Shown here: positions 18,097 through 28,253 of the stretch, piece by piece
Layout: every line of letters begins with the position of its first letter
How positions within the stretch are numbered: position 1 is the first letter of the stretch
Source: CAWAHD01 sp963781785
GTDB lineage: Bacteria; Planctomycetota; Planctomycetia; Isosphaerales; Isosphaeraceae
Assembly: GCA_963781785.1 (NCBI GenBank)
Contig: CAWAHD010000005.1
Span: 3,534,001 to 3,598,000, forward strand
Length of the DNA: 64,000 nucleotides
Direction of reading: 5' to 3'
Position numbers and translations under genes: made by a program
The notes under the pieces: model-generated
What the model was told of the DNA's origin: nothing
Databases searched by the model: none
The model's input: the letters and a program-made list of their open reading frames with translations, nothing else

Positions 18097-19125
18097 TTAC
18101 GCTTCGGCGTCGGTCTCTTCGAGCAGCCGGCGGACGATTTTCTTGGAGTCGATTCCTTCGGCTTGGGCCGCGAACGTGGTGATGATGCGATGGGTCAAGA
18201 CGGGCACGGCGGCTTCCTGGATGTCTTCGAGCCGGACCATGTAGCTTCCCAGCAGGGCTGCGCGCGCCTTGGCGCCAAGGATCAGGTACTGCACCGCCCG
18301 GGGACCGGCTCCCCACGAGACCAGCGGCTTGAGCCACTGAGGCGCCGTCGCTCCGCCCGGGCGGGTCTTGCGCGCCAGCCGCGCCGCATAGGTGTAGATG
18401 TGATCCGGCACCGGCACTCGGCGCACCAGGCTTTGGTGACGAATGATCTCCTCCGGATGCATCAGGTGCTCGAGGGTCGGCAGCGAATCTCCGGTCGTGG
18501 TCCGGGCGATCTGGATTTCCTCCGCCTCGGAGGGGTAATCGAGCTCGATCAGGAACATGAACCGGTCGAGCTGCGCCTCCGGGAGCGGATAGGTTCCCTC
18601 CTGCTCGATCGGATTCTGGGTGGCGAGCACCAGAAACGGGGACTCGAGGTGGAACTTCTTGCCGACCACGGTGACGTTCTGCTCCTGCATGGCCTCGAGC
18701 ATGGCGGCCTGGGTCTTGGGCGGGGCGCGGTTGATCTCATCGGCCAGGACCATGTTGGCGAAGACGGGCCCGTGTACGAACTGAAATTCACGCTGGCCGC
18801 CGGCCGAGTCCTGGAGGATGTCGGTGCCGGTGATATCCATCGGCATCAGGTCAGGCGTGAACTGGATGCGGCTGAACTTGAGCGACATCGTCTCGGCGAG
18901 CTTGTTGACCATCAAGGTCTTGGCAAGGCCGGGCACCCCCATCAAGAGGGCGTGACCGCGTGCGAACAGACAGATGGACAGCCGCTCGATGACATCGCGG
19001 TGGCCGACGATGACCTTGGCGAGCTCCTTGCGCAGCCGAGCGTAAGCGTCTCGTAAGTGATCGATCGCCTCGACGTCATTTTCGCTCAGCCGTTCTGGAG
19101 CCGGCGAGCCCGAAACCTGCGCCAT
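18097..19125 (-). CDS. MoxR-family AAA+ ATPase
   Basis: 342 residues, full length for the family. Walker A is GVPGLAKT (residues 63-70), Walker B is LADEINRAPPKTQ, and sensor 1 is LATQNPIEQEGTYPLPEAQL, all diagnostic for MoxR. The protein presumably acts in the cytoplasm as a chaperone-like ATPase that activates vWA-domain partners encoded directly downstream. It is the first gene of the 17-kb minus-strand unit, and the promoter should lie in the 150-bp space between it and the repeat-rich gene at 19277; no clear -35/-10 pair was identified. Among the most secure calls in the window. Confidence 0.95.
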   Translation of the reverse strand: MAQVSGSPAPERLSENDVEAIDHLRDAYARLRKELAKVIVGHRDVIERLSICLFARGHALLMGVPGLAKTLMVNKLAETMSLKFSRIQFTPDLMPMDITGTDILQDSAGGQREFQFVHGPVFANMVLADEINRAPPKTQAAMLEAMQEQNVTVVGKKFHLESPFLVLATQNPIEQEGTYPLPEAQLDRFMFLIELDYPSEAEEIQIARTTTGDSLPTLEHLMHPEEIIRHQSLVRRVPVPDHIYTYAARLARKTRPGGATAPQWLKPLVSWGAGPRAVQYLILGAKARAALLGSYMVRLEDIQEAAVPVLTHRIITTFAAQAEGIDSKKIVRRLLEETDAEA

Positions 19126-19276
19126 GCAAACACTCCCGTTGTCAAGCTGGGCAGACGCAGGATCAACCGGCCGTCCGCCACCGTACCGACCGTGGAGAAT
19201 AGAGGCTCCCTTTCAGGCCGTGCCGCCCGTGATCTTGGGCGAGGAGAGGCGGCCCGAACGAATACCTCCGACAAAC

Positions 19277-20065
19277 TTAAGACATTCTAGCCGGGAGGAG
19301 AGCGGAAGGGGAAGAGCCTCCGCAAAAGGATGACGGATGCAGGATGGCACCTGACTCCTGGTGCTGACTGGCGAGAGGCGGCTCGCCCAATTCGGGTACG
19401 CCGTGCTGGCCCCGATCTGCGTCGTTGTGTGGGACGATTTCTGGCTCCTGAACTTGAGCGGCGGCTGGAACTTGTGGCCCGTCGAGCGCGACCGTGGCTT
19501 TGTTTTGTAGATCGGGAATGAGTGCACTAAAGGGCGAGCCCTCGGCTGCGCGAGCCGGCTCCGGCAGGTCAGCCAATTGGCCGTCTGCCGGCTCTTCGAT
19601 TCCGAGGGCTCCGGCCTGGCGGTGCCGTTCGATTTCGACGGCATCGGCCGCGATGAGCCGTTCGGCTTCGGCCGCGATGCGACGGTCGGTTTCGGCGACT
19701 TCGGCCGCGATCCGCCGTTCGATTTCGGCGATTTCGACCGCAATGCGCCGTTCGATTTTGGAGGCTTGGACCCCACCCCCCGTGATCCCCCCTTCAGACG
19801 GGGGGGAAAGGGTTGGGGCGGGCGTTTCCGATTCGAGCGGCCGCTCATCATGCTGGGCAAGCTTCCCGTCCTCCGATGCCGCTTCGAGCGTCGGCTCGCT
19901 CGGCTGGGCAGGATTCCCGTCCTCCGATGCCGCTTCGAGCGTCGGGTCGCTCGCGTGGGCAGAATGCCCGTCCTCTGACTCTACGGACTCTTCGAGCGTC
20001 GGGTCGCCCTGAGGGACAAGCTGCTCGTCCGCCGACTCGTCTTCACTCGGGTCGAATGCCGGCAT
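19277..20065 (-). CDS. acidic repeat-rich coiled-coil protein of unknown function
   Basis: Starting at ATG 20065 it overlaps the end of the upstream gene, so translation may be coupled. The first third has imperfect repeats around DPTLEAASEDGxxAQ (three or four copies). A Pro/Gly segment follows, then a heptad-like array built on ERRIAxEIAEIERRIAAEV, a likely coiled coil. The tail is low complexity. The Pro/Gly segment is encoded by a copy of the CCCCCC-loop-GGGGGG hairpin repeat seen elsewhere in the window (19787-19808), as if a repeat had been absorbed into the coding sequence. No homologous function is recognised. Strong internal repetition on both strands makes alternative frames look open, so confidence is moderate. 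Confidence 0.45.
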   Translation of the reverse strand: MPAFDPSEDESADEQLVPQGDPTLEESVESEDGHSAHASDPTLEAASEDGNPAQPSEPTLEAASEDGKLAQHDERPLESETPAPTLSPPSEGGITGGGVQASKIERRIAVEIAEIERRIAAEVAETDRRIAAEAERLIAADAVEIERHRQAGALGIEEPADGQLADLPEPARAAEGSPFSALIPDLQNKATVALDGPQVPAAAQVQEPEIVPHNDADRGQHGVPELGEPPLASQHQESGAILHPSSFCGGSSPSALLPARMS

Positions 20066-21097
20066 TTTGAGAATCTTTGCGCATTTTGATGATTGTGGCA
20101 ATCGCGCGGTGCATCGCTCGCTCGCATGTCGCCATGTGCCGGCGCAGCCGCTCGCCTTCGACGCTGTCATCGAAGCCCATGATGTCGGTCGTCAGGCCGC
20201 TCATGGAATCTTCGAAGACCAAACGGTCGGCGGCCAGCCGCTCCAGGCGCTCAATCTTGCGATCGACCAGCTCGAGTAAGAATGCTCGCGCCGAAACCGC
20301 ATCGGCAGGACGTAGCGACTCCACGTTCCGCCGCGCCAGCCGCTCGCGGTACCGCCTGTAGTCGCCTTTCTCCATGTCGGAGGCGATTTCGAAGAAGGGG
20401 TCGTCCTGGCCGGGGGAATCCAGCGCACGGCAAGAAAGGTAAACCTGAATCAGCTCACGGTCGTCGGCTGTATCATACGGGAGCTTGCCCAGCAGCCGCA
20501 CGCATTTGACCTTCTCGGCGCGTGCCAGCAGTCCCCGCTCTCGAGCCGGTCACGCAGCTCTCGCCAGCGAGCCAGCAGAAATCGTACACCGGCCCAGGTC
20601 GACTCCAGCGACATCACCAGCCGGCTGGGGTGATTGGCGTCGTCGGGAGTTTTGGACCACACCGTGCGCGGCTCTTCCGCGTCGTATTCCCCGCGCGGAT
20701 GAAGCGGCAGCGGCCCGTGCTGGTCATAGAACAAGCGCTGGCCCAGTGCAGCGACTTCTTGCTCGGAATTCCGCCGCTCCTCGGCGTGGCTGGTGTGGAT
20801 GTTACGAGTCACGCGGGCGACCTCGGACTGCAAAGCCCTCTCTCGCTGCCACGAACTCATGGTGAGCTGTTCGCAGAGCTCATGCTCCAGCGGAGTGACG
20901 GGATGGACGCTGTTCTTGTGGCCGATCAACCGCTCTTGAAAGAGTTCGGGCTTCTCCCAGGGCAGCAGGTTCGGCGAGGTGGCCCCGTGCTTCACGGCGT
21001 TGTAACGAACGGCTTGCTTTCCGGCGGTTGTGCGCGGCCCAGTGCTTTTTTTGGCGTTCTCTTTGTTCGATTTTCTCTTGGTGGCGGAGACTTTCAT
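20043..21097 (-). CDS. KSTGPRT-motif conserved planctomycete protein (frameshifted)
   Basis: The N-terminus reads KRKSNKENAKKSTGPRTTAG, then RYNAVKHGATS, the hallmark of a large family of uncharacterised proteins common in planctomycetes and acidobacteria. The frame runs to about 20530, where a GCGGGG run breaks it. The continuation one base off (RGLLARAEKVKCVRLLGKL, then a helical domain ending MRKDSQNAGIRPE) restores a protein of about 351 residues, matching the family. The start is ATG 21097, with downstream Lys-rich DNA-binding-like residues. The function is unknown; the basic N-terminus and frequent linkage to mobile DNA suggest nucleic-acid contact, but this is inference. Confidence 0.65.
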
Positions 21098-21456
21098 GAG
21101 TCATTAGTCCTTATGAGTTCATCACTAGGCCCGGCTTGCGACGGCCGGGGAGGAAACGCTCTCACCCGAGCCGGCCCGTCGCGAGTTTCTTACTTAGACA
21201 ACTTACAACGTGGCGTGCGGTGCGGCGCCTTTTTCGCAGGGTCCAGTGCTTCGCCGACCGGTAAAGGCGGCGGGACTGGTGCAAGCCGTGCGACCGTCAG
21301 GGTTAAAAGGCGGGGATGGCTGGGATGCGAATGATGAGAGGCGGCTGGTGCGAGTGGGGAACATCATGCGGACTTTCAAGCGGCGATCGACCGCGATAAG
21401 ATGACTGCAGGCCATCCCCGCTTCGAGGTCGCCCATCCTGTCATTGGCCGCGGTTC
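21098..21456. other. divergent intergenic space without a recognised gene
   Basis: This stretch separates the minus-strand KSTGPRT gene from the plus-strand secreted giant and should hold promoters for both. No protein with family character, hairpin terminator or clear sigma-70 pair was recognised. Confidence 0.4.
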
Positions 21457-21470
21457 GGAGGAGGTCGCCG

Positions 21471-24400
21471 GTGTCGTCTGTCACGCTCTGGGCCTGGCTC
21501 GTGCTGACCGCAGCCCCCGCGTGCAGCCGTCCTCGGTGTCGGGCACGGTTGTCGATCCGGAAGGGAAACCGGTCAAGGGAGCGACCGTCTGGCTCACGGC
21601 GTTCGTGCGCTTCGATGCCGACGTCGCGGAGCTGGCGCAGGTGGAGACGGACGCCGAGGGCCGGTTCACGATCGATGCCCCGGTCGGCGGCGGCGACCGG
21701 CCCTGGTCGCTGACCCTTTGGGCCCACTCGCCGGGGACGAGGGTAGCCATCGCCTCGCCTTTCGACCGCCCGAAAGACGACCGGGGGTCGATCGGCCTGG
21801 CCCTCGGTCCGCCGGCGAGGACGACCGTTCGGGTCCTGGGCGTCGCCGGCAAGCCCGTGGCAGGGGCTACCGTGAGGCTCACGCGGCTCGACTGGCCCGC
21901 AGGCCTGCGGGCCAGGCTGGAGGCCACGACCGACGCCCGGGGACGCGCGACGATCGAGGGGGTGGACCCCGGACAGGTTCACCGCGTCGACGTCACGGCC
22001 CTTGGGCTCGGCACCCAGGGGCAGAACGTGCCGCTGGACGAGGCGGAGAAGACCGTGGAGCTCCTGCCGGTCGGCCGGGTCGCGGCGCGGATTGTGTCGG
22101 ACGACCCGAAGGCCCTGGCCGGCTGGACGGTCGTCGCCTGGTCCCATCCCGAGGAGGCGAGCCGTCCGTCTCATCCGACGAACGCGGCGCGCGGCCGGAC
22201 CGACGAAACAGGCCGGGTCGCGCTCGGGCCCCTCGCGGCGGGGCGTATTGCCTTCCGCGTCGAGCCGCCCGAGGGCTCGCCGTTCCTCACCCTGCCCGAC
22301 GTGCCGGCGCAGGTGGGGCTTCGCGGTGGCGAGAGCGTCGAGGTCAAGATCCCGGTCAGGAAGGGGGTCAAGGTCGAGGGATCGGTGCGGGAGCACGGCG
22401 GTGCGAAGCCGGCGGTCGGGGTGCAGGTCGACCTCACCGTCCTCTCGCCCTATCAGAGGAACGAGGAGGTGGTCACCGACGCCGAGGGCCGCTTCTCTCG
22501 GTATTTCTTACCTTGCAACCTCCGCGTGAGCCTGACCTGGTTCTCCCTGCCCGACCGCTATTACTACGCGCCCGACAACACCCACTGGGCCGATTATGAC
22601 ATCGCCGCGGGCGAGGAGAGGCGGACGCTCGCCCCGCTGGAGGTGTGGCCGGCGTTCACGATCAAGGGGACGGTGGTCGACGAGGCCGGCCGGCCCGTCG
22701 AGGGAGTGCCCGTGAGCGGCTCTGGCGTCTCCCTGCGTTTCGGCGACCGGTCGATTCCGGGCAGCACCCAGACCGACGAGCGCGGGGCCTTCGCGCTGGG
22801 CCGGATGGCGCCCGACTCGACCGTGGAAGTCCGGGGGTTCATCAGTGCCCGCGCCGAGGCGCACCCGGTGACCGTCCGGCTCGATCGCGCGGGGGTGCAG
22901 GACGGGCCGGTGGTGCTCAAGCTCGTCAAGCGGCCGACCGTCTCCCTGCGCGGGCGGGTGCTCGGGCCGGGCGGGCGGCCGGTGGCCGGGGCGGAGGTGT
23001 GGATCTCGTTCCGGACGGGGAATGAGCAGAACGCCTACGGTGGCGGCAAGGACAAGGAGATCCGGACCGGCCCCGACGGCACGTTCCGGATCGCGGACGA
23101 AGTGCCGCGCTCCGATCAGTATGGCACCTACGTCACCGCCCCGGGGATGGAGCCGGCCCGGTCGGGCTGGGTGAACGCGCCGGCCGGCGAACTGCCCGAC
23201 GTGATCCTCCGCCGGCCGTCGCGGCTGCGGTCGGTCGCCGGCCGGGTGGTCGACGCCAACGGTCACGCGGTGGCCGGGGCGAAGGTCTTCCAGTCCGGCG
23301 ACGGGCCGAAGCGGACCAGTGACACGACCGACACCGACGGCCGATTCACGATCCGCGGGGTCCTCGACGCGCCGGCGTTCGTCTTCGTCAAGAAGGCTGG
23401 GTATCGCTTCGCGGGCCGTCGGATCGGGGCGGGTGACGTGCCGGTCATGGTCGTCGTCTCGAAGGCCCTTGGCCCTGCGCCCGCCCCACTGAAGCCCGCC
23501 CCGGCACCTTGGTCGAGGGCCGAGGAGCGGGCGAAGGCCCGGGCGCTGATCGCGCCCGTCTGGAAGGACTTCAAGCCGGGCGAGTTCGAGCAACGGGGGC
23601 CGTACCAGAAAGCCCCGACCCTGGCGCTGGTCGATACCGCCCGGATGGTCGAGATGATCGAGGATCAGGTACTGAAGCCCGACGGGCCGCTGCTCGTGCA
23701 CGTCGCCCTGGGGCTCTTCGACGAACATCCGCGCGACGCGGTCGCGACGCTCGACGCGGTCCGCCCGCCGGCGATGGCGGCCGAGGCGCTGCTCGACCTT
23801 GCCGACCGCTTCCCCGACGCCCCGGCCGACGTCCGCGACGACCTGCTGACCCGCGCCCTGGCCCGCGCTCGCGAGGTCGACGAGCCGGCACGGCGGATCG
23901 CGCTGAAGGCGCGGGTCGCCGACCGCTGGTTCCAGGCGGGCGAGCCGGAGAAGGGCCGGCCACTGCTCGACGAGGCCCGTGCGGGGTTCAAGGACCTGGC
24001 CCCGGGCGACGGCCTCGACGCCCGCGCCGACCTGGCCGGCGCGCTCGCGTGGGTCGACCTGCCGGCCGCCCTGACCCTGGTGGAGCCGGGGATGAATCAG
24101 GAGCATCTCGCGGAGCCTGCCGATGGACGTATTCGACGCACTGGAATTCTGCAAGAGCCGGGGAGTAATGAGGCGGATCTCGCGGGCCTCGCCCGCAGGG
24201 CCGCCGCGAACGACCCGGCCGGCGCCGAGCGAATCTTCGCCCGGCTGACCCAGCGGCCCGCCCGGCTCAACGTTCTGCCCGACCTTTGCGCCGGGATTGC
24301 CGAGCGCGACCTGCCGAGGGCGCTCGCCCTGGCCATGCCCGGTGCGCCGGGGGTCGCGGCCCTGACGGTGGCGGCGGCGGCCAGGAGCAAGGTGTCGGCC

Positions 24401-24992
24401 GACCCGGGCGGGGCGCGGAAACTCCTGGCCGAGGCATATGACCGGCTCGAGCCGCTGACGGCGACCTTGGTCGTGCCCTCGGTGTCGATGGCGCGGTTGC
24501 TGCCGCTGGCCGTCCGGGTCGACCCGGATCGGTCGAAAGAGTACCTCTGGCGGGCGATCGCGGCGCGGCCGCCGCGCGCCTGGGCGCGGTCCACGGGTCG
24601 GCGGCGCTCGAGACCCGGGAGCACAACCTGGTCCTGGCCCGGCTCGCGGCGCTGGTCGCCCGCTACGACCGCGAGGCGGCCGAGACGATCTTCGCCCCGG
24701 TCGCCGACGACGCTCTGGCCCTGCTCAACTCCAATTCCGACCTCATCGAGGAGGCCGGCGCGATCCTCCAGGCCGCCGCGGCCTTCGACCCGCGCGCGGC
24801 CCTGGCCCTGGTCGGCGCCCTGCCCGAAGACCCCGAGCCGAAGCGAGGGCCCCCGGACTTCGCGCCGCGCGCCAAGGAGAAGGCCCGGCTCGCGGTCGCT
24901 CGCGCGCTCGCCCTTCCCCCGGCGCCCGCCGCAGGGAGGCGCTCTCGGGCCCCGGCCAGTTCGACCTCTGGCCCGCCGCGCTCAACGACTGA
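21471..24992 (+). CDS. large secreted protein with carboxypeptidase-regulatory-like (CnaB-type) domains and a helical repeat C-terminus (frameshifted)
   Basis: The GTG at 21471 is chosen because GGAGGAGG lies 6 nt upstream (21457-21464) and it opens with a lipoprotein-like signal (SSVTLWAWLVLTAAPACS). Joining it to the main frame needs an indel near 21530; the alternative start at 21401 in the main frame has no signal peptide. About eight repeats of the form SGTVVDPEGKPVKGATVWLT / TDAEGRFTI are carboxypeptidase-regulatory-like domains, typical of planctomycete surface proteins. From about codon 700 the chain becomes helical (HEAT/TPR-like; DARADLAGALAWVDLPAALT). A frameshift near 24570 moves the rest into another frame (ETREHNLVLARLAALVARYD to FDLWPAALND, stop 24990-24992). 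It is probably exported and surface-attached. Confidence 0.65.
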
Positions 24993-25027
24993 TTTCGCCC
25001 TTCAGGATTGCCATCGAGGAGACCTCC

Positions 25028-27883
25028 ATGAGAATCGGACGACGAAGGATCCCGCAAGCCGCGGCGCTTCTCCTGGCCCTCGTGCCGCTCGTCAAGGCAT
25101 CCCAACCGGCGCCTCGGTTCGAGGGGGCGACGATCCCCGACCCGCCTGGACAGGGCCAGCCGTGGACGCCGCCCGAGACGTCGCTGCCGCGGTTCCTGGT
25201 CCGGGCGTCGGCCACGCTGTTCGAACAGGGGCTGGCCGACCCGCGCGGCGGCGACTACCGGGCGATCGAGATCGTCGTCGGGGGCGTCTGGTCGAACGTC
25301 GGGGAGATCCTCTCGACGCACGGCTGGGTCCTGCCTGGGCGCCGGGGGAAAAGACCCGGTTCGCGGTCACGTGGAGCGGGCTGGTCTACCCGACCGTCTC
25401 GGTCGGTGCGCCGGCGGACCTGGAGGCCGACGTGAAGGCCCTCGAAGACGCGGCCCGTTCCCTGCTGAAGGCCCGCGCGGGGCAGCCGGGGCTCGGCGAG
25501 CCCGGTGCGTTCGCGGGGTTCGGGACCAACCACGAGGCGTTTCCGGTCTCCCTGACGGGCGTGCACCCGATCAAGCTCGCCCTGCTCTTGAGGATCGGCC
25601 GTGCCGACCTCGCCGAGCGGGTCTGGGCCGCGGCGATCGGCCGGCCCCGCCCGGAGGCCGGCAAGGCGAAGCCCGGCGTCGACCTGACTCACTACGGCAT
25701 CTCTTACGTGACGATGGCGAATGACCTGGCCTGGTACCATTTCGACCGCGCCATCTGCGCCGACATGCGCGGCGACGACGCCGTCGCCCTGGCCGACGCT
25801 CGGGCCCTCACCGCGCTCAAGAAGGCCGTCGAGGCGAAGGCCGAGACCCTGGGCTTCCCGCGCCCCGGCCGCCCGGCAACCGCGCCGAGGAGCCGTTGCC
25901 CTACATCGATTTCCTCGGCCAGCTCCCCGAGTTCCTGGCCGACCACGAGCGCCGGGCCCGCGAGCCGAGGCGCCCGCCGACGCCGCCTTCCAGGGCCGAC
26001 AAGAAGGCGAGGATCGCCGCCAGAATTGCCGACCTCGATCAGGTCTTCGCCCAGCAATTCGGCCAGCCCGGGGGTGTCAGCCTGGGCGAATCGCCGATCG
26101 TCCAGGCACTGATCCAAGAGGGCGACGGGGCCGTCGAGCCGTTGATCGACGACCTGGCGCGCGACACCCGGCTCACCCGCGCCGTCCACTTCCACCGCGA
26201 CTTCTTCCGCTCGCGCACCATCTTGGGGCGCACGAGGCCGCCTACACGGCGCTGACCGGACTGCTGAAGACCTCGTTCTTCGGCCCAGGGACGACCGGCG
26301 GCAACCTGACGAGTTCGGGCCTCGAAGGGCGGAGGGCGGTCGCCGCCGCCATCTTCAATTACTGGGAGAAAAATCGGGGCGTCTCGCTCGTCGAGCGATG
26401 GTATCGCACCCTTGCCGACGACGTCGCCGGCCCGGCCGCGTGGCTCCAGGCTGCCGGGAACATCGTCCAGCATGAGAACGTCTCGGTCGTCCCCGGCAGC
26501 ACGGCGTTCACGCAGACGGTCACGACCCAGCTCCCCCCGGGCGCCCGGCCGAAGCTCCGCGGCGAGGCGCTCCGGAACAGGAAAGACCCGAGCGTCGCCG
26601 AGCTGATGGCGATGCGGGTGAGGGACATCGACCCGGGCGACCCGGTCGGTCGCAACTCGCCCGGTCAATTCCAGGTGTCATCGGCCAACCAGATGGCATC
26701 GATGCTCGCGGAGTGGGACATCAAGGCGGCGCTGGCGGTCCTGAAGGCCCGCGTCGAGCGATGCGCCCAGCTCGTCCGGGCCGGGCAGGCGGCCGGCTTG
26801 AGGATCTACGGCCTGGAGATGGGCGTCGCCGAGTTGACCGATCTCCGCAGCCGCGCCGGCGACCCCGAGGCGCTCCGCGATTACGCCGCCTGGGTCCGCA
26901 CCCTCACGCCGGATCATTTCGACTTCTTCCCGGTCGTGCTGTTCCGGCCCGTGTGGCGAAACCCCAGCGATCCCGCGATCGCCGCCGCGGCCGCCGCCCT
27001 GTTCGAGGATCCGAGATCGCCCTGGAATCCCCCGGTCTGGCGCGGCGAGGCCAACGTCGCCCAAGGGCACCAGCGGGACCTGTTCACCACGCCCCTGCTT
27101 GGCCTGAAGGCGTTCCGCACGCTGGTCATCCGGGCCCTGAACGATAAGACCGAGGTCGGCACCATCCAGACCGATGCGCAGGGGCGGATCATCGTCATCC
27201 AGGGTCACCACCGGAGGACCGAGACGAACGCGAGCAGCGACCACGGAGTCAACGCCGGCCCCGGCGGTCCCCGGAACCCCGTCAAGCCTGGCCCGGGGGC
27301 GATGCCGCTGCGCATGGCCGACGTCGCCTGCGAGATGCTCGAACAGCTCGACGGCATCCCACGGTTCCAGAAGCAATGGCCGCTCGCGAGGCGCGACGAG
27401 GCCATCGCCGCCACCGTGGCCTACCTGTCGCTGTACGGCGACCGGTTCCGCGACAGCGAGACGTCGCGGGCGATCCGCGCCCAGGAACCGGGCAACCCGA
27501 ATCACGAGAAGGCGATCCTCGCGTTCGACCCGCTCGGCCGTCCGGCGACGCCCGCCGACGTGGCCGAAGGACGCGCCATCTTCTCGCTCGATGGCGTGGG
27601 GACCGAGGTCCGCAAGGTTGCGCTCCCGGCGTTCCCGATCGTCGCCCGCTGGACGAAGCTCGAGGTCTTCCCCAACGATCCCCCCCACATGCGCATCTCC
27701 GATGGCGAGGGCCATGATCGTCCCGATATCGAGGGTATGCAGACCGGCCGGGTCTGGCAGGCCGAGGAGGTCCGCGAAGGGGACCGCTGGCGTCGCTATT
27801 ACGGGTTCGTCGGCCGTCATGCCCTGGCGCGCGTGCCCGCCGAGGAGATCGAGTTCCCCTCCACCCGGTGGCGCGACCACTGA
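25028..27883 (+). CDS. large secreted protein of unknown function (three frameshifts)
   Basis: ATG 25028 has GAGGAG about 9 nt upstream and a signal peptide (AAALLLALVPLVKA). The frame is broken three times: near 25340 (continuing GEKTRFAVTWSGLVYPTVS), near 25880 (LPYIDFLGQLPEFLADHERR) and near 26225 (HEAAYTALTGLLKTSFFGP). After that a single frame of about 550 codons runs to the stop. Joined, the protein is about 950 residues. It looks mostly helical with no recognised catalytic motif. It lies 36 bp after the preceding gene on the same strand and probably belongs to the same transcript. Whole-gene coordinates assume the breaks are indels in one gene. Confidence 0.6.
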
Positions 27884-28253
27884 TTGCCGATCTCGACCGA
27901 CCTGGACGCCGGGATCGTCGTCAAGGACGCCGCGACGACCGGGCAGATTCCGAGAGCGCACGCCCACCGCGCCCCGCTGGCTTTCCGGGCGATCATGAGA
28001 CTGCTACAACCGTCTGCGTTCTCGGCGATCGTGCGAGGCGGGGATAGCGAGTGCCCATGCTGCGGGAGACGGTTCGCCGACGCCGGCTGACTCGGCCGAT
28101 CCGACCGAAGGGCACGACCGCAAGCCTTCGGAATGACTGAAATTCAGGTGAACGGTTCCCAAAAGAGACCCGTTGGCCGCTGCTGCGCTCGTGTAGCGAC
28201 GCTGCCGTCAGGCGACTCGCCCTCGCCCAAGTTCACATACATCGGCAAGAAGA
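27884..28253. other. intergenic space with a tiny CPCC-motif fragment
   Basis: A stretch of about 30 codons ending near 28090 reads GGDSECPCCGRRFADAG, resembling the zinc-binding N-terminus of some methyltransferases. It lacks a ribosome-binding site and any following domain. Nothing else is recognised. Confidence 0.3.

Noticed and set aside
22508..24154. 548-codon open frame on the minus strand
   Set aside because: It is the complement of the carboxypeptidase-regulatory-like gene, and its composition (Arg/Gly/Pro runs) is that of a shadow frame.
26678..27967. 429-codon minus-strand open frame
   Set aside because: Complement of the last part of the secreted protein ending at 27883; no independent evidence.
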